A model generated the notes under the pieces. It made no database searches and was not told the DNA's origin. It saw only the letters and a list, made by a program, of their open reading frames with translations. 64,000 bases of DNA, taken from the NCBI GenBank assembly GCA_039881145.1, contig JAYKKI010000016.1:10282501-10346500 (forward strand), in the 5' to 3' direction. How positions within the stretch are numbered: position 1 is the first letter of the stretch; each line of letters opens with the position of its first letter. This DNA comes from Druceiella hillmani (Eukaryota > Arthropoda > Insecta > Lepidoptera > Hepialidae). The position numbers and the translations under genes were made by a program. Shown here one piece after another: positions 49,160-59,815 of the stretch.

Positions 49160-52100
49160 ACTATTAGTGACACTTTAATTTATTTTCTAAATAAATTAAA
49201 GTTGTCTCTCAGGAAATTTACTAGAATACCAAGGCTAGACGGTTAAATCTAAATATCACATAGCTTAACTTAATCTTAGCAAACCCTACTTGTAAGGTAT
49301 GTGCTTGATTTATGCGCGTAGGCGATAGTTTAATTTAGGGGAGATAGTTTCAAACAAGACAACGAAACATATTTTGCGGTGTAATTCATTTTATGCTTCA
49401 GTTTCGTGTGTTTTTAAATGCGTTAAATAAAGTTTACTGAATTTTCAATTTAACGAACTATTATGAATTGTTATTAGCCCTTTCACATTTTCATCTAGAT
49501 ATGAAAATATATCATAACAAGGAGTTATTTTAATTAATGCGGAGTTAAAATTTATACACTATATCAATTAGTAACGTTCCCTAAAATTAAAACCGACAAA
49601 AATATTTCAAAAAAGGTGATTCAGAAAAATGTCCAGTTTACGAATAATAAAAATAAATTACATAATAAATACGAGATATAGTTTAATAATTATTTATTTG
49701 AAATCATTTAGAGTATCTTTTAATATTTTATTGCTTCCACGTTCTAACATATAATTTTATGGAGCATTTAGAGGAATTGTGAAAATTATTCAATGCCTTT
49801 ATATAAGTAAAATTGTTCTCGCTCAAATACAAATAAACAAATATTTCAAGAAAAACCTATAACGGTTTATATGATAGTTATGAGCTGAGTAATAGGGCTG
49901 AGTGTTTGAAGAAACAGAAAAGTTTTATATAAGTGTTATCACAAGAAAATATATTACGAAAAGTAAAGAAAAGATTCAAGGATATTGGAGGATTGGCTTT
50001 GTATAGCACCAGGATTGAGACTTATTATATATAATATTTAAGTATGAAGCGACAAAAACCTTCAAATATAGTAAATAATCTTACTGTATTGAAAATTTCA
50101 CTTTAATGGTTTTATTTTTTTCATTTTGTACTAAGTGGTTTGCCTTTCAGATATATATTCTGTTTCAAGGTATTTATTGAAAGGTTTTGCTTATTAAATT
50201 TCTTAGGTTTCCGTCATTTTTAAATAGGACATTCTTCGCAAAATTAATGCAGGAGATACAACTTGAATACAAACAAGATGTTAGGCAAAGCTGAAGCTAA
50301 TGAATGCTCAGGGCGTCGATGTTTTGAGCAATTCCGATCTAGCAGTTTTTGTCTTTAAATAAACGACCAGAGCACGATGGATAATAATGAATTGAAAGCT
50401 CTACTATAAGTGGACCATTTCTAAATATGCATGAATTAGCAACAGGATTTTGTGTTCGATAGGAACCAACAATACTAAAATATTTTAAACAGCTTGTTAA
50501 GTTTAAGAAGCTGGATAGATGGATGCCGTATAAATTAAACAAGTTTCAAAAGAGGAATCGTTTTGAAGCTGGCCTTTCTTTTCTATGCAGGCATAAATGC
50601 GAAGAATTCGTACTTTGAATTAATACATTAATTAATCTGTTTTGAAAATTTATGGAATTGGACATAAGGATCTGATAATGATAAATTGAAAAAATACAAT
50701 CCGAAACCGAATACTCAACAAAGAAGTTAATGGTGTTGGGCAATGTAGTACTAACGTAGTTAATTTACAATCATTTAAAATGAAATTATGAGAAAGTTTG
50801 CGATGAAGAAGGCGGAATTACTGAGTTGAGGACGACCAATTTACTTGCTGAATGAAGCTCGACCGCATGTTGCACATACGATGCTGAAACTATAAGAGCT
50901 GCACTAGGAATCCCTCTGTCACTTACTATATTATTTAAACATTGCTACAACTGTATCCCTGACCTTGAGTCAATTTTTGTAAGGAAGAAAATTACTTTCC
51001 AACAAGCTGTTAAAATTGTCTTTCCTGACTTTCTCACCACTCACCTTACAAGCTTCTTCTTTGTAGGCAAAAAGCTATCATTAAGATGCCAAAGCTACGT
51101 AGATAGTTTGTGCGCATACATTGTTTAATTATACTGTCTCTGAATTGAGATATAATGAACCAAACTTTCAATTTAATATCGTGCGTTTTGTGCTTAATGA
51201 CACGATTTCCATTTAAGTATTACATTGAAAATGGCATCTGCTTTCGATGCAGTCTGTATATCTTACGTCTGAAAAAATATGAAATGTTCGAAAGAAAACA
51301 TATAGATATAAATGTAAAAGTATGAGAGAAAAAAAGTATTAACATTCACAAAGGAACAATGGAAAAGAGTAGTAACAACGAGAACTTATTAACAATAGTG
51401 TAACCTAAAAAACCTTTTAAGTTTCCCCGAAATATTAAATAAGTATATCATATATCTATTAACACGATACTATGAATAAGATATTATAAATATAAACTAA
51501 AAAAGATAAAAATTGATTTTTTATGAACTTATGGAAGCTTAACCCAAATTCTGGTTTTCACTTGTAATATGAAGATTTAATATAGACATTTCATCTTTAT
51601 TAGTAGAGGCATTAATTGAAACTAACTTTTGTTACTTTGGATGATTTCCTATTTAAAAACATAATAAAATGTGTATTGTATCATGGAAAACGGAGTATGT
51701 TTTCTTTCTGGCCGGCAATTAGTATTTAATATTTTTAATAGAAATAAATATAAATATTGAAATTATATCGAGAAAATTTATTTTCATTAAGAAAAAAATT
51801 TATATGTTGATAAAAATAATACTGACAAGCATTACGTATTTTCACAGAGGTGAATATACATAATGCTTCTGGGTATTATTTCTATCTCAATATAAAAATA
51901 ATCTTTAAACTCACTTCATTTTTTCATAGATAATTTCTATAGAATTAAAAGAGTATTTATTCGGGCAATTAATAAATCTAGTCATTAAATGGAATTCCAA
52001 TTTATTTGTCTCTTATATGTCACTCACATTATTTTAAATGTTAGAAATTCGTCGTATTTATAACTAAACTCTTTAAATTAATTTGACGTCAAATACTTTA

Positions 52101-52905
52101 TTGGATTTTCTTTATACTTTTTCTTTTCTTTCTCTTTAATTTACCAAATAATTTAAATTTTTTTTATCATTTCATATTACATTTTTTCTAGAAGTTAATA
52201 ATTTATTTACTATTTTTTTAAACAGAAACCTCTTTCATTTGTTATCCTTCTGACAAAGTGTTTTACGGCATAAAGCCTACAAATAACATAGCTGTATTAA
52301 ATGGGATATAACCGTTATTTATATTGAAGATGGAACCTTTAGAAGCTTTAGGAGTAAAGAAGTGCGAGTCCATAATGATACTCTATTATAGCAGTGGAAA
52401 ATAAATCTGGAGGCTACAAAAAAATTTTAAGTAATAGTTTACTCTTTGCACTCTAACTGACTAGAAATTTAATGTTCATAGTTTCCCCCAAAGAAAATCG
52501 TCTACATTTTATCTTCTTCTTAATTGCAGGTCTGTGGAGATTAATAATATTTTTTGTAATACAATATCCTTTAAAGAACAAACTACGCAACGAAATATTT
52601 AAAATATTTCTAGTATTTTACCAGTACGTTAATAAAAGACGATAAAAGATTTATTTTGTAAGAAATTTTAAATTGTTTTAACATGCTGGCCGAGAGATAT
52701 AATTATTTATTCGATAATAATATGGATTTTAAATTATTATAATTTCAAGGACGATAGGAATATGACGACGAATTATTTTGTGTATTTTTTTATATATTGG
52801 CCGAGATATGACATTATTTATGCTCATTTTCCAATTTCTTTCACCTTTGATGTAGCTACTAACATATTTATTTAGCCTATCAACTTCTAGTTCAATTTAA
52901 ATTGA
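49160..52905. repeat. Paralogous block, copy 2 (matches 12110-14195), interrupted by a mariner
   Basis: Collinear with copy 1 through the anchors listed there. The interval between anchors 49717-49790 and 51455-51505 is about 1.25 kb longer than its counterpart, and that excess holds the mariner relic. By contrast, the interval around 49265-49438 is about 74 bases shorter because the hairpin cassette of copy 1 is missing. Copy 2 also has about 265 extra bases between 51505 and 52274. Both copies look equally non-coding. Confidence 0.75.
50205..51128 (+). pseudogene. Mariner transposase, dead copy
   Basis: Family pieces appear in order on the plus strand. KINAGDT sits near 50240. RRCFEQFR (50314-50337) matches 'CRRWFEKFR'. 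DNNELKAL (50380-50403) matches 'DNDKLKALVE'. HELAT and ILKYFKQLVKFKKLDRWMP (about 50430-50530) are the second helix-turn-helix followed by 'KKLDKWVPHEL'. A 'PKP' block lies near 50700. NEARPHVAH (50851-50877) matches 'HDNARPHVA'. RCQSYVDSLCAYIV (51084-51125) matches 'RWQKCVDSNGAYI', followed by TAA. There are many stops and frameshifts (for example TAA at 50356), and an internal deletion removed the segment before PKP. The second catalytic Asp is Asn here. By comparison with the empty paralogue, the insertion spans roughly 50.06-51.3 kb, about the usual mariner length. TIRs are not recognisable. The irritans-type lineage is the best fit. Confidence 0.9.
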
Positions 52906-53159
52906 TCTTAGCTATTATGAACATAGACAATTGATAGTATAGCAGTACGAACATGATCGAGAATTAAATTCGTTCCTTACTTTTAAAACTAATGAGAATA
53001 TTAAACTAAAAACCAGCTACAAAATAGAGGGTGTAATTAATTAACAAAAAACTTATCAAACGCGAGTAAAAGAGAATTTCTTACAAATTAAAACATTTAT
53101 TGACATTTAAGGGCACAGAGCATATTTTTCAATATTAGAAACATACAACTCGTAATAAG

Positions 53160-53210
<51 letters not shown>

Positions 53211-54119
53211 ATAATATATACCCTGATTAATTTTATAAATGCCAAAGTGTCATTGTTTGTTTTTCTTTCACGGCGGATTGTCGTAATATCTTATAGAAAT
53301 ATAGCTAGTAGACCGAAAATGGCACATGTTATTTTGTATTTCAAGAAATCTCATGCTTCTGAAAAAATGTTTAATGAAACCAAAAAGTATACAATTGGAA
53401 TAGAGAATCAACATAACAACGGACTTACTGATAGACGTGAGTTTTTGATGCACAATATAAGTTAACAACATATTCACTCCATTAAATTTCAAATTTAGAG
53501 GAAATATGTTTGTTTCCCTTGTACTTGTAATATACAGTTATAAAAATAAAAGCACATAATTCAATTCTATTTATTCATTCTAGATGGCCCTGCATGTTTT
53601 AATTTCTTTCCGTAAGTTTTTAACTAAAATGATGTCAGTGAAACCTAGGGTAAAAGCTAGTATTTAAAGATAAACGGGTTCTTCTTTTAGAGATTTTATG
53701 TTCCAAATTTGAACCAATTATAATATGTTATCTTGGATTGAAATTTTTACATAAATACAGGACTCTTCTTGGGGTTATAGACGAAATAATTGTAATGATT
53801 TTTAAGGGTATATTTACTAAAATAATTTACTAGAATGAATAAGTCAAATGTATTAAATAGTGGAATGAATGGAATTCAAACGTAACTAATAATAATAACA
53901 AGACTGAGAAATGATCAATTTGATTATCAATACATCGAATATGGCAGGAAAACTCTAAAATCATAACATTTACATAAAATGCATAAAAAGGTAGAAATAG
54001 AATGTAACAATATGTATAATTTTCCCTATTTTGCATTTTTTCTGCTTAGCCTATTGTAATCATTTATAGAATATTTAATTTGACGGGACATTTAAAATAA
54101 ATAAGAATACATCCATTAT
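52906..54119. other. AT-rich non-coding stretch
   Basis: Contains a (TA)n tract at about 53164-53210. At 53641-53662 it carries AAACCTAGGGTAAAAGCTAG with TA following, a possible remnant of the CAGCTAGT-type repeat tail. Overlapping 72- and 74-codon frames on both strands at 53247-53492 are unrecognised. Confidence 0.5.
53164..53210. repeat. (TA)n microsatellite
   Basis: A TA dinucleotide run of about 47 bases, followed by a short interrupted TTTATATATAATAATATATA tail. Confidence 0.95.
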
Positions 54120-54135
54120 AGATATATATATATAT

Positions 54136-54220
<85 letters not shown>

Positions 54221-54241
54221 TGTGTGTGTGTATGTGTATAT
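54120..54241. repeat. Compound (TA)n-(TG)n microsatellite
   Basis: About 95 bases of TA repeat with single-base interruptions pass into a short (TG)n run (54220-54240). The 86-codon minus frame across it (54064-54324) is a repeat artefact of Tyr-Ile and Thr-His runs. Confidence 0.95.
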
Positions 54242-54419
54242 GTTTTCAATTCCTTACTTAAACTGTTAAATACAAAACTTAAAGTAATAGACACTATGAA
54301 ATGAAATATTTTAATTATAAACAATACAAAAACAATAATCTGCTTGAATTATAAATACAGGTTATTTATTATTATATTAAAATTTATAATGCAAGATATT
54401 ACCATTTCAAAGAGCATTA

Positions 54420-54540
54420 ACTGCGCAAACCGCGCCAGCCGCATCAACGCGGCTAGCGCGTTAATCGCCAGACGCATCCACCGCATTAATTTAGTTCGCG
54501 AATATGCCAGCGTTTTGGATTAGCGTTAATTTATCGGAAA
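54420..54540. repeat. GC-rich patch with hairpin and degenerate GCRTTAAY repeats
   Basis: A 12-bp arm CGCGCCAGCCGC (54431-54442) pairs with 54449-54460, with one mismatch, over a 6-base loop. CGCCAG or TGCCAG recurs at 54433, 54466 and 54505, each time followed after about 20-30 bases by GCRTTAAY, giving a degenerate 33-39 base repeat. The patch is strongly CpG-rich in DNA that is otherwise very AT-rich. I found no ORF, tRNA fold or known repeat that explains it. Confidence 0.6.
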
Positions 54541-54989
54541 GAATAACTGGTGGAGCTTGGGGTGTTGTCAGCGCTTTAAAACTTTTATTCTACCTTTCTA
54601 GGTTAATTGTGACTGGTACCTTGTCTTTATATATTTTGTAGCATTATTCATTTGTTCAACATCGGTCATCGCTTAGTGGATAATACATCAAGGAATATTA
54701 AACTGTATATCACATATTATATTATGGGATAAAATACAATTTGAATAATCCATAATTGTTGGAAGGATGTAACGACGTTTTTCTCTTTTTCCACACATCA
54801 TCCTTCGGAACTGCGAAATATTAAAGCTAACATTTTTAACCTTCAAATTTTATTTTTTTATTTAGTTTTTTAAAAACTCATGTGATGCAAGGAAATATGC
54901 GTTAAGTCTAAATTTGAAATATTTATGAGCAACTCGGTGGCTGGGTGATAATAACGGACCTTTCTTAATTTAAATCTCACTTAACACTT

Positions 54990-55379
54990 TTTGAAGTTAT
55001 ACTTCTTTAGGCACGTTATGAAAAAATGATGAGAGTGAAATTTTAAGATTCGTCACACAAAAGTTACAGTATGAAGTTGCAGCGGTTGCAGTCTCGAAAC
55101 AAAAGCTATTGGCACCATCGTCGCATCTGTTCACTGTTTTCATATTCATAGTATTTATCCACATGTTTCTAGTGTCTACATTCATATAAGTGCTATTTAT
55201 ATATGTGCTGATAAAATATATTCGTAGTGATTTAAATTCAATATTTTGATTAATATATTTACTATTCGTAAATATTAGTGAAAAAATTGTGTTTATAGAC
55301 TTTTTCAAGTGCTCCAATATAATTGAGGTTATCTATCCGTATGTATTATTTAATGATGCCAAAGAAGTATAACTTCAAA
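54990..55379. mobile_element. TIR element with self-palindromic ends, short copy
   Basis: Starts TTTGAAGTTATACTTCTTTA (54990) and ends with the inverse, CCAAAGAAGTATAACTTCAA, in 55359-55379. Each terminus contains the palindrome GAAGTTATACTTC. Inside the left end, AAAAAATGATGAGAGTGAAA matches the element at 11149-11860, and an internal block (AAATATTAGTGA...TTTATAGACTTTTTCA near 55270-55310) aligns with 11477-11510. This copy is about 320 bases shorter, so it is an internally deleted sibling. A 106-codon minus frame (54997-55317) spans the element, including one terminus, and resembles no transposase. Confidence 0.75.
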
Positions 55380-57903
55380 CAAAAACAAAACGAAACAAAT
55401 TACACTAATGGAAATACTGCAACGTATAATAATCAAATATACTATAGACAAAATCGATAAGAAATACAAAAAAGAAATAACCATATTGTCTCATGCATAG
55501 ATATGAAAAGAATGAAATAAAAGACGTTTATAAAAAGATACTTGATAATATAAATGAAATAAAATAATTCAGCCGTTCCAAACTTCTTCTAGGTAAAAAA
55601 GAATGGATTTTAGTTGATACTATTTTAGTAGTACGTGATTAAATAAATTAAACTGCTTTATGATTAAATCAGATTTCAAATTATTTGAAAAAAATTATGT
55701 TAGAAACCATAAAAAAAAGTATCGGCTTGTTCAATGAATTAAATAAAAATTACGGTGACCTTTTTGTTTAAAAAATCTGATGATGTAAAAAGAGCGTTTA
55801 TAAAGTTTTAAAAAAATTCTACAAAGCAGCATTCGTCAACTTTTATTATTTATTAATATTAGGAATAATACTAATATATTTAGTTACATTATCTCGCAAC
55901 CACAAAATTCATTACTATTTCCCTAAAGTGAAAATCGGTAACGCATCTAATAACCTAAGAAAAAGCAAATCCAATAATAATAAATAAATTTTGAGAAATA
56001 TCTATAATACAGCATGGAACAGATATCGACTATTTTATGGCAATAATCTTTCAAAGGAGATAGTTGAGAAAATGTTGTATGACAAATCTAATAAGAATAA
56101 ATATTAATAGAGTTCAGAGTGCGTTTATGAATATTAAAATAATGTTAGTTGTTCAGACTCCACTGACAAACATCATCTACAGTATTAATTTAGCGGCATT
56201 TAGTATTGATAGAAACTTGTTTAACTAAATAAAAATGATTCGAAGTTAGTCCACTAGTTTAAAAAAAAATTACGAAAATATGATAATATCGTAAAACCGT
56301 ATTGAAAAGTAAGCTGAGCAGAAAATTAGTCGGTGAAAATATTAACGAGATTACAAGAAAAAGTTTCCTTTTAATAATTTTATATAAATAAGGTTCACAT
56401 TGACGCGATTGAGGGCCTCTTTAAGATAAGTCTTGCTTGCTTCTCAGTTCATCAAAAATTTAAGAAATGAAAGAAAAAAGCAATTCGCGTTATAAAATTT
56501 CAAATATTTTTATTCTGATTCAGTGATATCCGATTTACTTTAAATTATCTAAATGTAAAAGTTAGCATAAATTCATTTTAATTCTTTTAAATTGATTAAT
56601 ATCTTTCGGTTCGCAAAAATGACATATTATCAAATTTGAATTTTTTTTCTTAATCTCTATGTATTTCAATTCATATAGTTCTCTTCTTTTTTATTACAAA
56701 CAAAATGGATTAAAAAAACATATGCAAAGACCTTCGAACAAAGACAATAACGGCAGTTAATACATATTAGTACAAACATCCTCTCCGATTCATAAAATAT
56801 AAAAATTTTTCACTAATACAAAAAATTAACACTTAATTAATCCTACGCTTCATTTAATATCAATTTTATTTATTTATTATTTACTTTATTATATCTAATT
56901 GATAAACATGGCGGACTTACTGCCATGAAAACCATATAAACAGACAACCCAATTTTTATAATGTTCAAAAATATTACTCCTTAAAAAAATGGATATCGGA
57001 AAATAATATTTTGCGCTGTGAACAGAGAGTTTTGGGAAATTATATTATCATCTCATGGACTTTTATTTAATCAGTGTTTAATTTAAAATAATTATATTAT
57101 TGATTAGTTTGAGGTTACTTGAATTATATTTCCTCTAAAAATGCCGAATATATTCAGATTCATGCAAATATACGCCATTGATTATTTAATCAACGTATCT
57201 TTTCTGCTCAACACACTTACAATACGAGTGCAGAAAATAAATTAATTTCTACCCTAATAAAATTGACTTTTGTTTAAATCGGAACAATTTAAACACTATC
57301 AGAATTTGTTTAACTTTTTTCTTAGGAATTTTATAATATCATCATTATATTTTGCCTAAATTGAAAATTCGAAAAGACTATGTTTCAGCAGAAATAGACT
57401 TTAGAATATCTTAAATATAAAGTATTGATATATCGAAATATAATATTTATTTTTACAAGAAAAAAGTACTTAAAAATAAACTAAACTGTACCCCTGACTT
57501 CTCTTAGAACATTATCAACAATGGAAAACGTGTGGCATAATATGGGTTTTCCATTCAGACGTTCGAAGAATACCAGATATTCAGAAATAAAAACGTTAAT
57601 TAAACTACCTGTTTCAATTTATATTAAGAAATATTTGATATACTAGAATTGATACGATGTAGATATAGGATACTGTGCACGTCGTAACTTTAATCCAGCA
57701 TACTCAAGGCTACAGCGGTCGTACTATCTCCATATGGAATTATTCGTTACTTTAACGTCATTTATTACAGTAAAATTATATAGGTACCATCTTATGGAAA
57801 ATATTATTATTTACAAAAAGCATATTGTTGTTTTTTACATTTCGGTCCTTTTAATTTCCTTCAGCACCGACAAAACTTGGTTACAAATTTAAGGAAGAAA
57901 ACT
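55380..57903. other. AT-rich non-coding stretch
   Basis: No gene is visible. Nothing stands out beyond simple A/T runs. Confidence 0.6.
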
Positions 57904-58105
57904 TTATTTCGGTCGATTCAAAATTTCATAAAATCGCCTGTTATTAAGCCCTAAGATATTATATTCAAATTGGACGTGCAGGAATTTACCATTATTCTCC
58001 TATTTTTGAACTCTTACATTAACTTGGAATTGAAAATGGCCTAGCGCGACCTACAATTTCTTTGACTGCTTTAACTACATATTTATTATTAGCTGTATGG
58101 CTCAC
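57904..58105 (-). pseudogene. Possible coding relic (weak)
   Basis: Two short minus-strand frames look protein-like. One (58022-58105, 28 codons) contains VVKAVKEIVGRARPF and stops at 58019-58021. The next, in another frame (57907-57999, 31 codons), contains FLHVQFEYNILGLNNRRF, lies just after an in-frame TAG (58000-58002) and stops at 57904-57906. A +1/-1 shift would join them end to end. I cannot name a family. It is on the same strand as the clearer relic at 59.05 kb, so the two may be parts of one decayed locus. Confidence 0.25.
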
Positions 58106-59052
58106 CTATACTCATTATTAATCGAAAAAAAATCATAGTCTTTATAACAGACGAACAGTTGTGTTGCCATTTTAACATTTTAGTTTGCACTATAATGTGG
58201 CCACGGAATGTCGTTGGGAACAACTTAATAAGCAGCTAAAAATTAAGTATAACCTGTTGTGCCCACATGTTATTATAATAGTATTTAAAAATAAAAATTC
58301 ATATATGCAAAACTCATTAACCCAAAAAAAATTTGCATTATCTAAATTTATGAGAATGAAACAAAACTGGTACCGCAATCTGTGTTAAGCAACCCACAGC
58401 AAAATAATATCTAAATTGGTGGTCGAGTTCATTAAAAATATTGTTAAATTGATAAGCAAACAGAAATATTAAACTACTACTTTGTTGGGTACATCCCACG
58501 AAGATCCTTTTAAGCTTTAAATTTAATAAAAGCTTTTAAATTTTTAATAAAAGCTTTAATTAAAGCTTTTAAAGTTACATATTTTGTATTATTATCAAAC
58601 GTTTTACTAATATAAACATCATAAAGATATAATGAGTATTCTTACCACTCAACACTACTTACCACTTAACATTATATTTATAAATTTCTCAGAAATAAAA
58701 ATATTGAACATATTAAATAAAAGTACAAATGAAATCATTACGAAATATTGTTGTACAATTGGAAAAAAGAAATAGAGATTTAAAATTAAAAATGTAAAAT
58801 TGAACAGTTAGTCATTCAGTTGGAAAATAAATTATTTTATAAAAATGAAGGCGTACTCGACTTTTAAAGAATCGAAATGACCTTATAATATTAATTGTTT
58901 TTAAAAACAAAAAAGTTCAAAGAACAGTATATGCAAAAATTATATATATATAATTATATATATTTATATACCACAGCATTCCATCACTACGTTATCTTTT
59001 ACCTGCAATAAAAACAACCTTGTGATGAAAATTAACGAAAAAATACCAATTT
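58106..59052. other. AT-rich stretch between two minus-strand relics
   Basis: Includes overlapping 62- and 67-codon frames on both strands at 58185-58388 without known motifs, and a cluster of AAGCTTTTAAA repeats (58509-58576). No gene is called. Confidence 0.5.
58509..58576. repeat. AAGCTTTWAA palindromic repeat cluster
   Basis: The words TTTAAGCTTTAAA, AAAGCTTTTAAA, AAAGCTTTAATTAAAGC and AAAGCTTTTAAAG occur four times in 68 bases in alternating orientation. Each is centred on the palindrome AAGCTT, so the region can form several short hairpins. Confidence 0.8.
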
Positions 59053-59815
59053 TTATAATTCGCACAAGCCCAAAACCATTTTACGAACTTTCCTGGCATT
59101 ATGCATACTTCGATAGACAAAATGAAAGTCGATAAAAACTCCGGATCTGGATGCGATACTTGTATTTATTTGCGGATACTTATCTATATTGTCAAACACC
59201 GTGGAGCTCCCGTCCACGAATTCGATTAAAATTGTTTGTCAATCTCTGCTTCGTTGAACTTTCGTATTGTTGTTGGATTTTGTAACTGCTATTTCAGCGA
59301 GAGTCTTTTTTTGTACGAATAAGGTTATAGTCACACCTTTCTGCGCGTATCGGCATTTGTTTATTACGACATTTTCAAATTCATTTTCTTCGAATTTGAT
59401 ATTATGGTTGTCCCTTGATTACAAGGGGCATTCAATATATCTTTAGTTATTATGTTTTCATGCAAGTCATGCATCATGTTCAATTTAATATCGTATTCGC
59501 ATTCTATTTTATTTAGTATTCAGCTACTGTCCACACAGTACCTTGTTTCTTTTATAGATACTGGATTATCCACCACTATAATTATTCAACCAAGTTATTA
59601 CCGACTCAGAAAAAAAGGAAAAAATTATTTTATAACAATCAGAAGTAATTTATTTCTCGAAAGCTATTAAATCGTAAAAAATAATGTGAAATGTAATGGA
59701 ATATGTACTAAATCCTGTTTAGGTAAGGGGAAACCTTTTGACATCAATGAAATTAATTTTACTTTTAATTTTTTTTCCCATATATAATATATACTCCAAG
59801 AAAAATCTTTGGTAC
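59053..59815 (-). pseudogene. Decayed protein-coding region of unknown family
   Basis: Read on the minus strand from high to low coordinate. First comes an open stretch 59722-59814 with YMGKKIKSKINFIDVKRF. Then a frame 59406-59585 with one TGA (59520-59522) contains EYDIKLNMMHDLHENIITK. A one-base shift near 59404 leads to a frame 59056-59418, open for 121 codons except for one TGA (59239-59241) and ended by TAA at 59053-59055. It contains VVINKCRYAQKGVTITLFV, IEFVDGSSTVFDNIDKYP and SIASRSGVFIDFHFVYR. The residue mix is balanced, with alternating hydrophobic strands, and GC is above the surroundings. This suggests about 230-250 codons of former coding sequence. I do not recognise the family. 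Host gene, transposon-encoded protein and endogenous viral element are all possible. Confidence 0.5.

Noticed and set aside
54064..54324. 86-codon minus-strand frame
   Set aside because: Produced by the (TA)n-(TG)n microsatellite, with Tyr-Ile and Thr-His runs.
54997..55317. 106-codon minus-strand frame inside the short TIR element
   Set aside because: It reads through one element terminus and the conserved sub-terminal block, and its composition gives no transposase signature. The longer sibling element does not keep it open.
58185..58388. Overlapping 67-codon (+) and 62-codon (-) frames
   Set aside because: Mutually antisense frames of similar length in AT-rich DNA with no recognisable motif on either strand.
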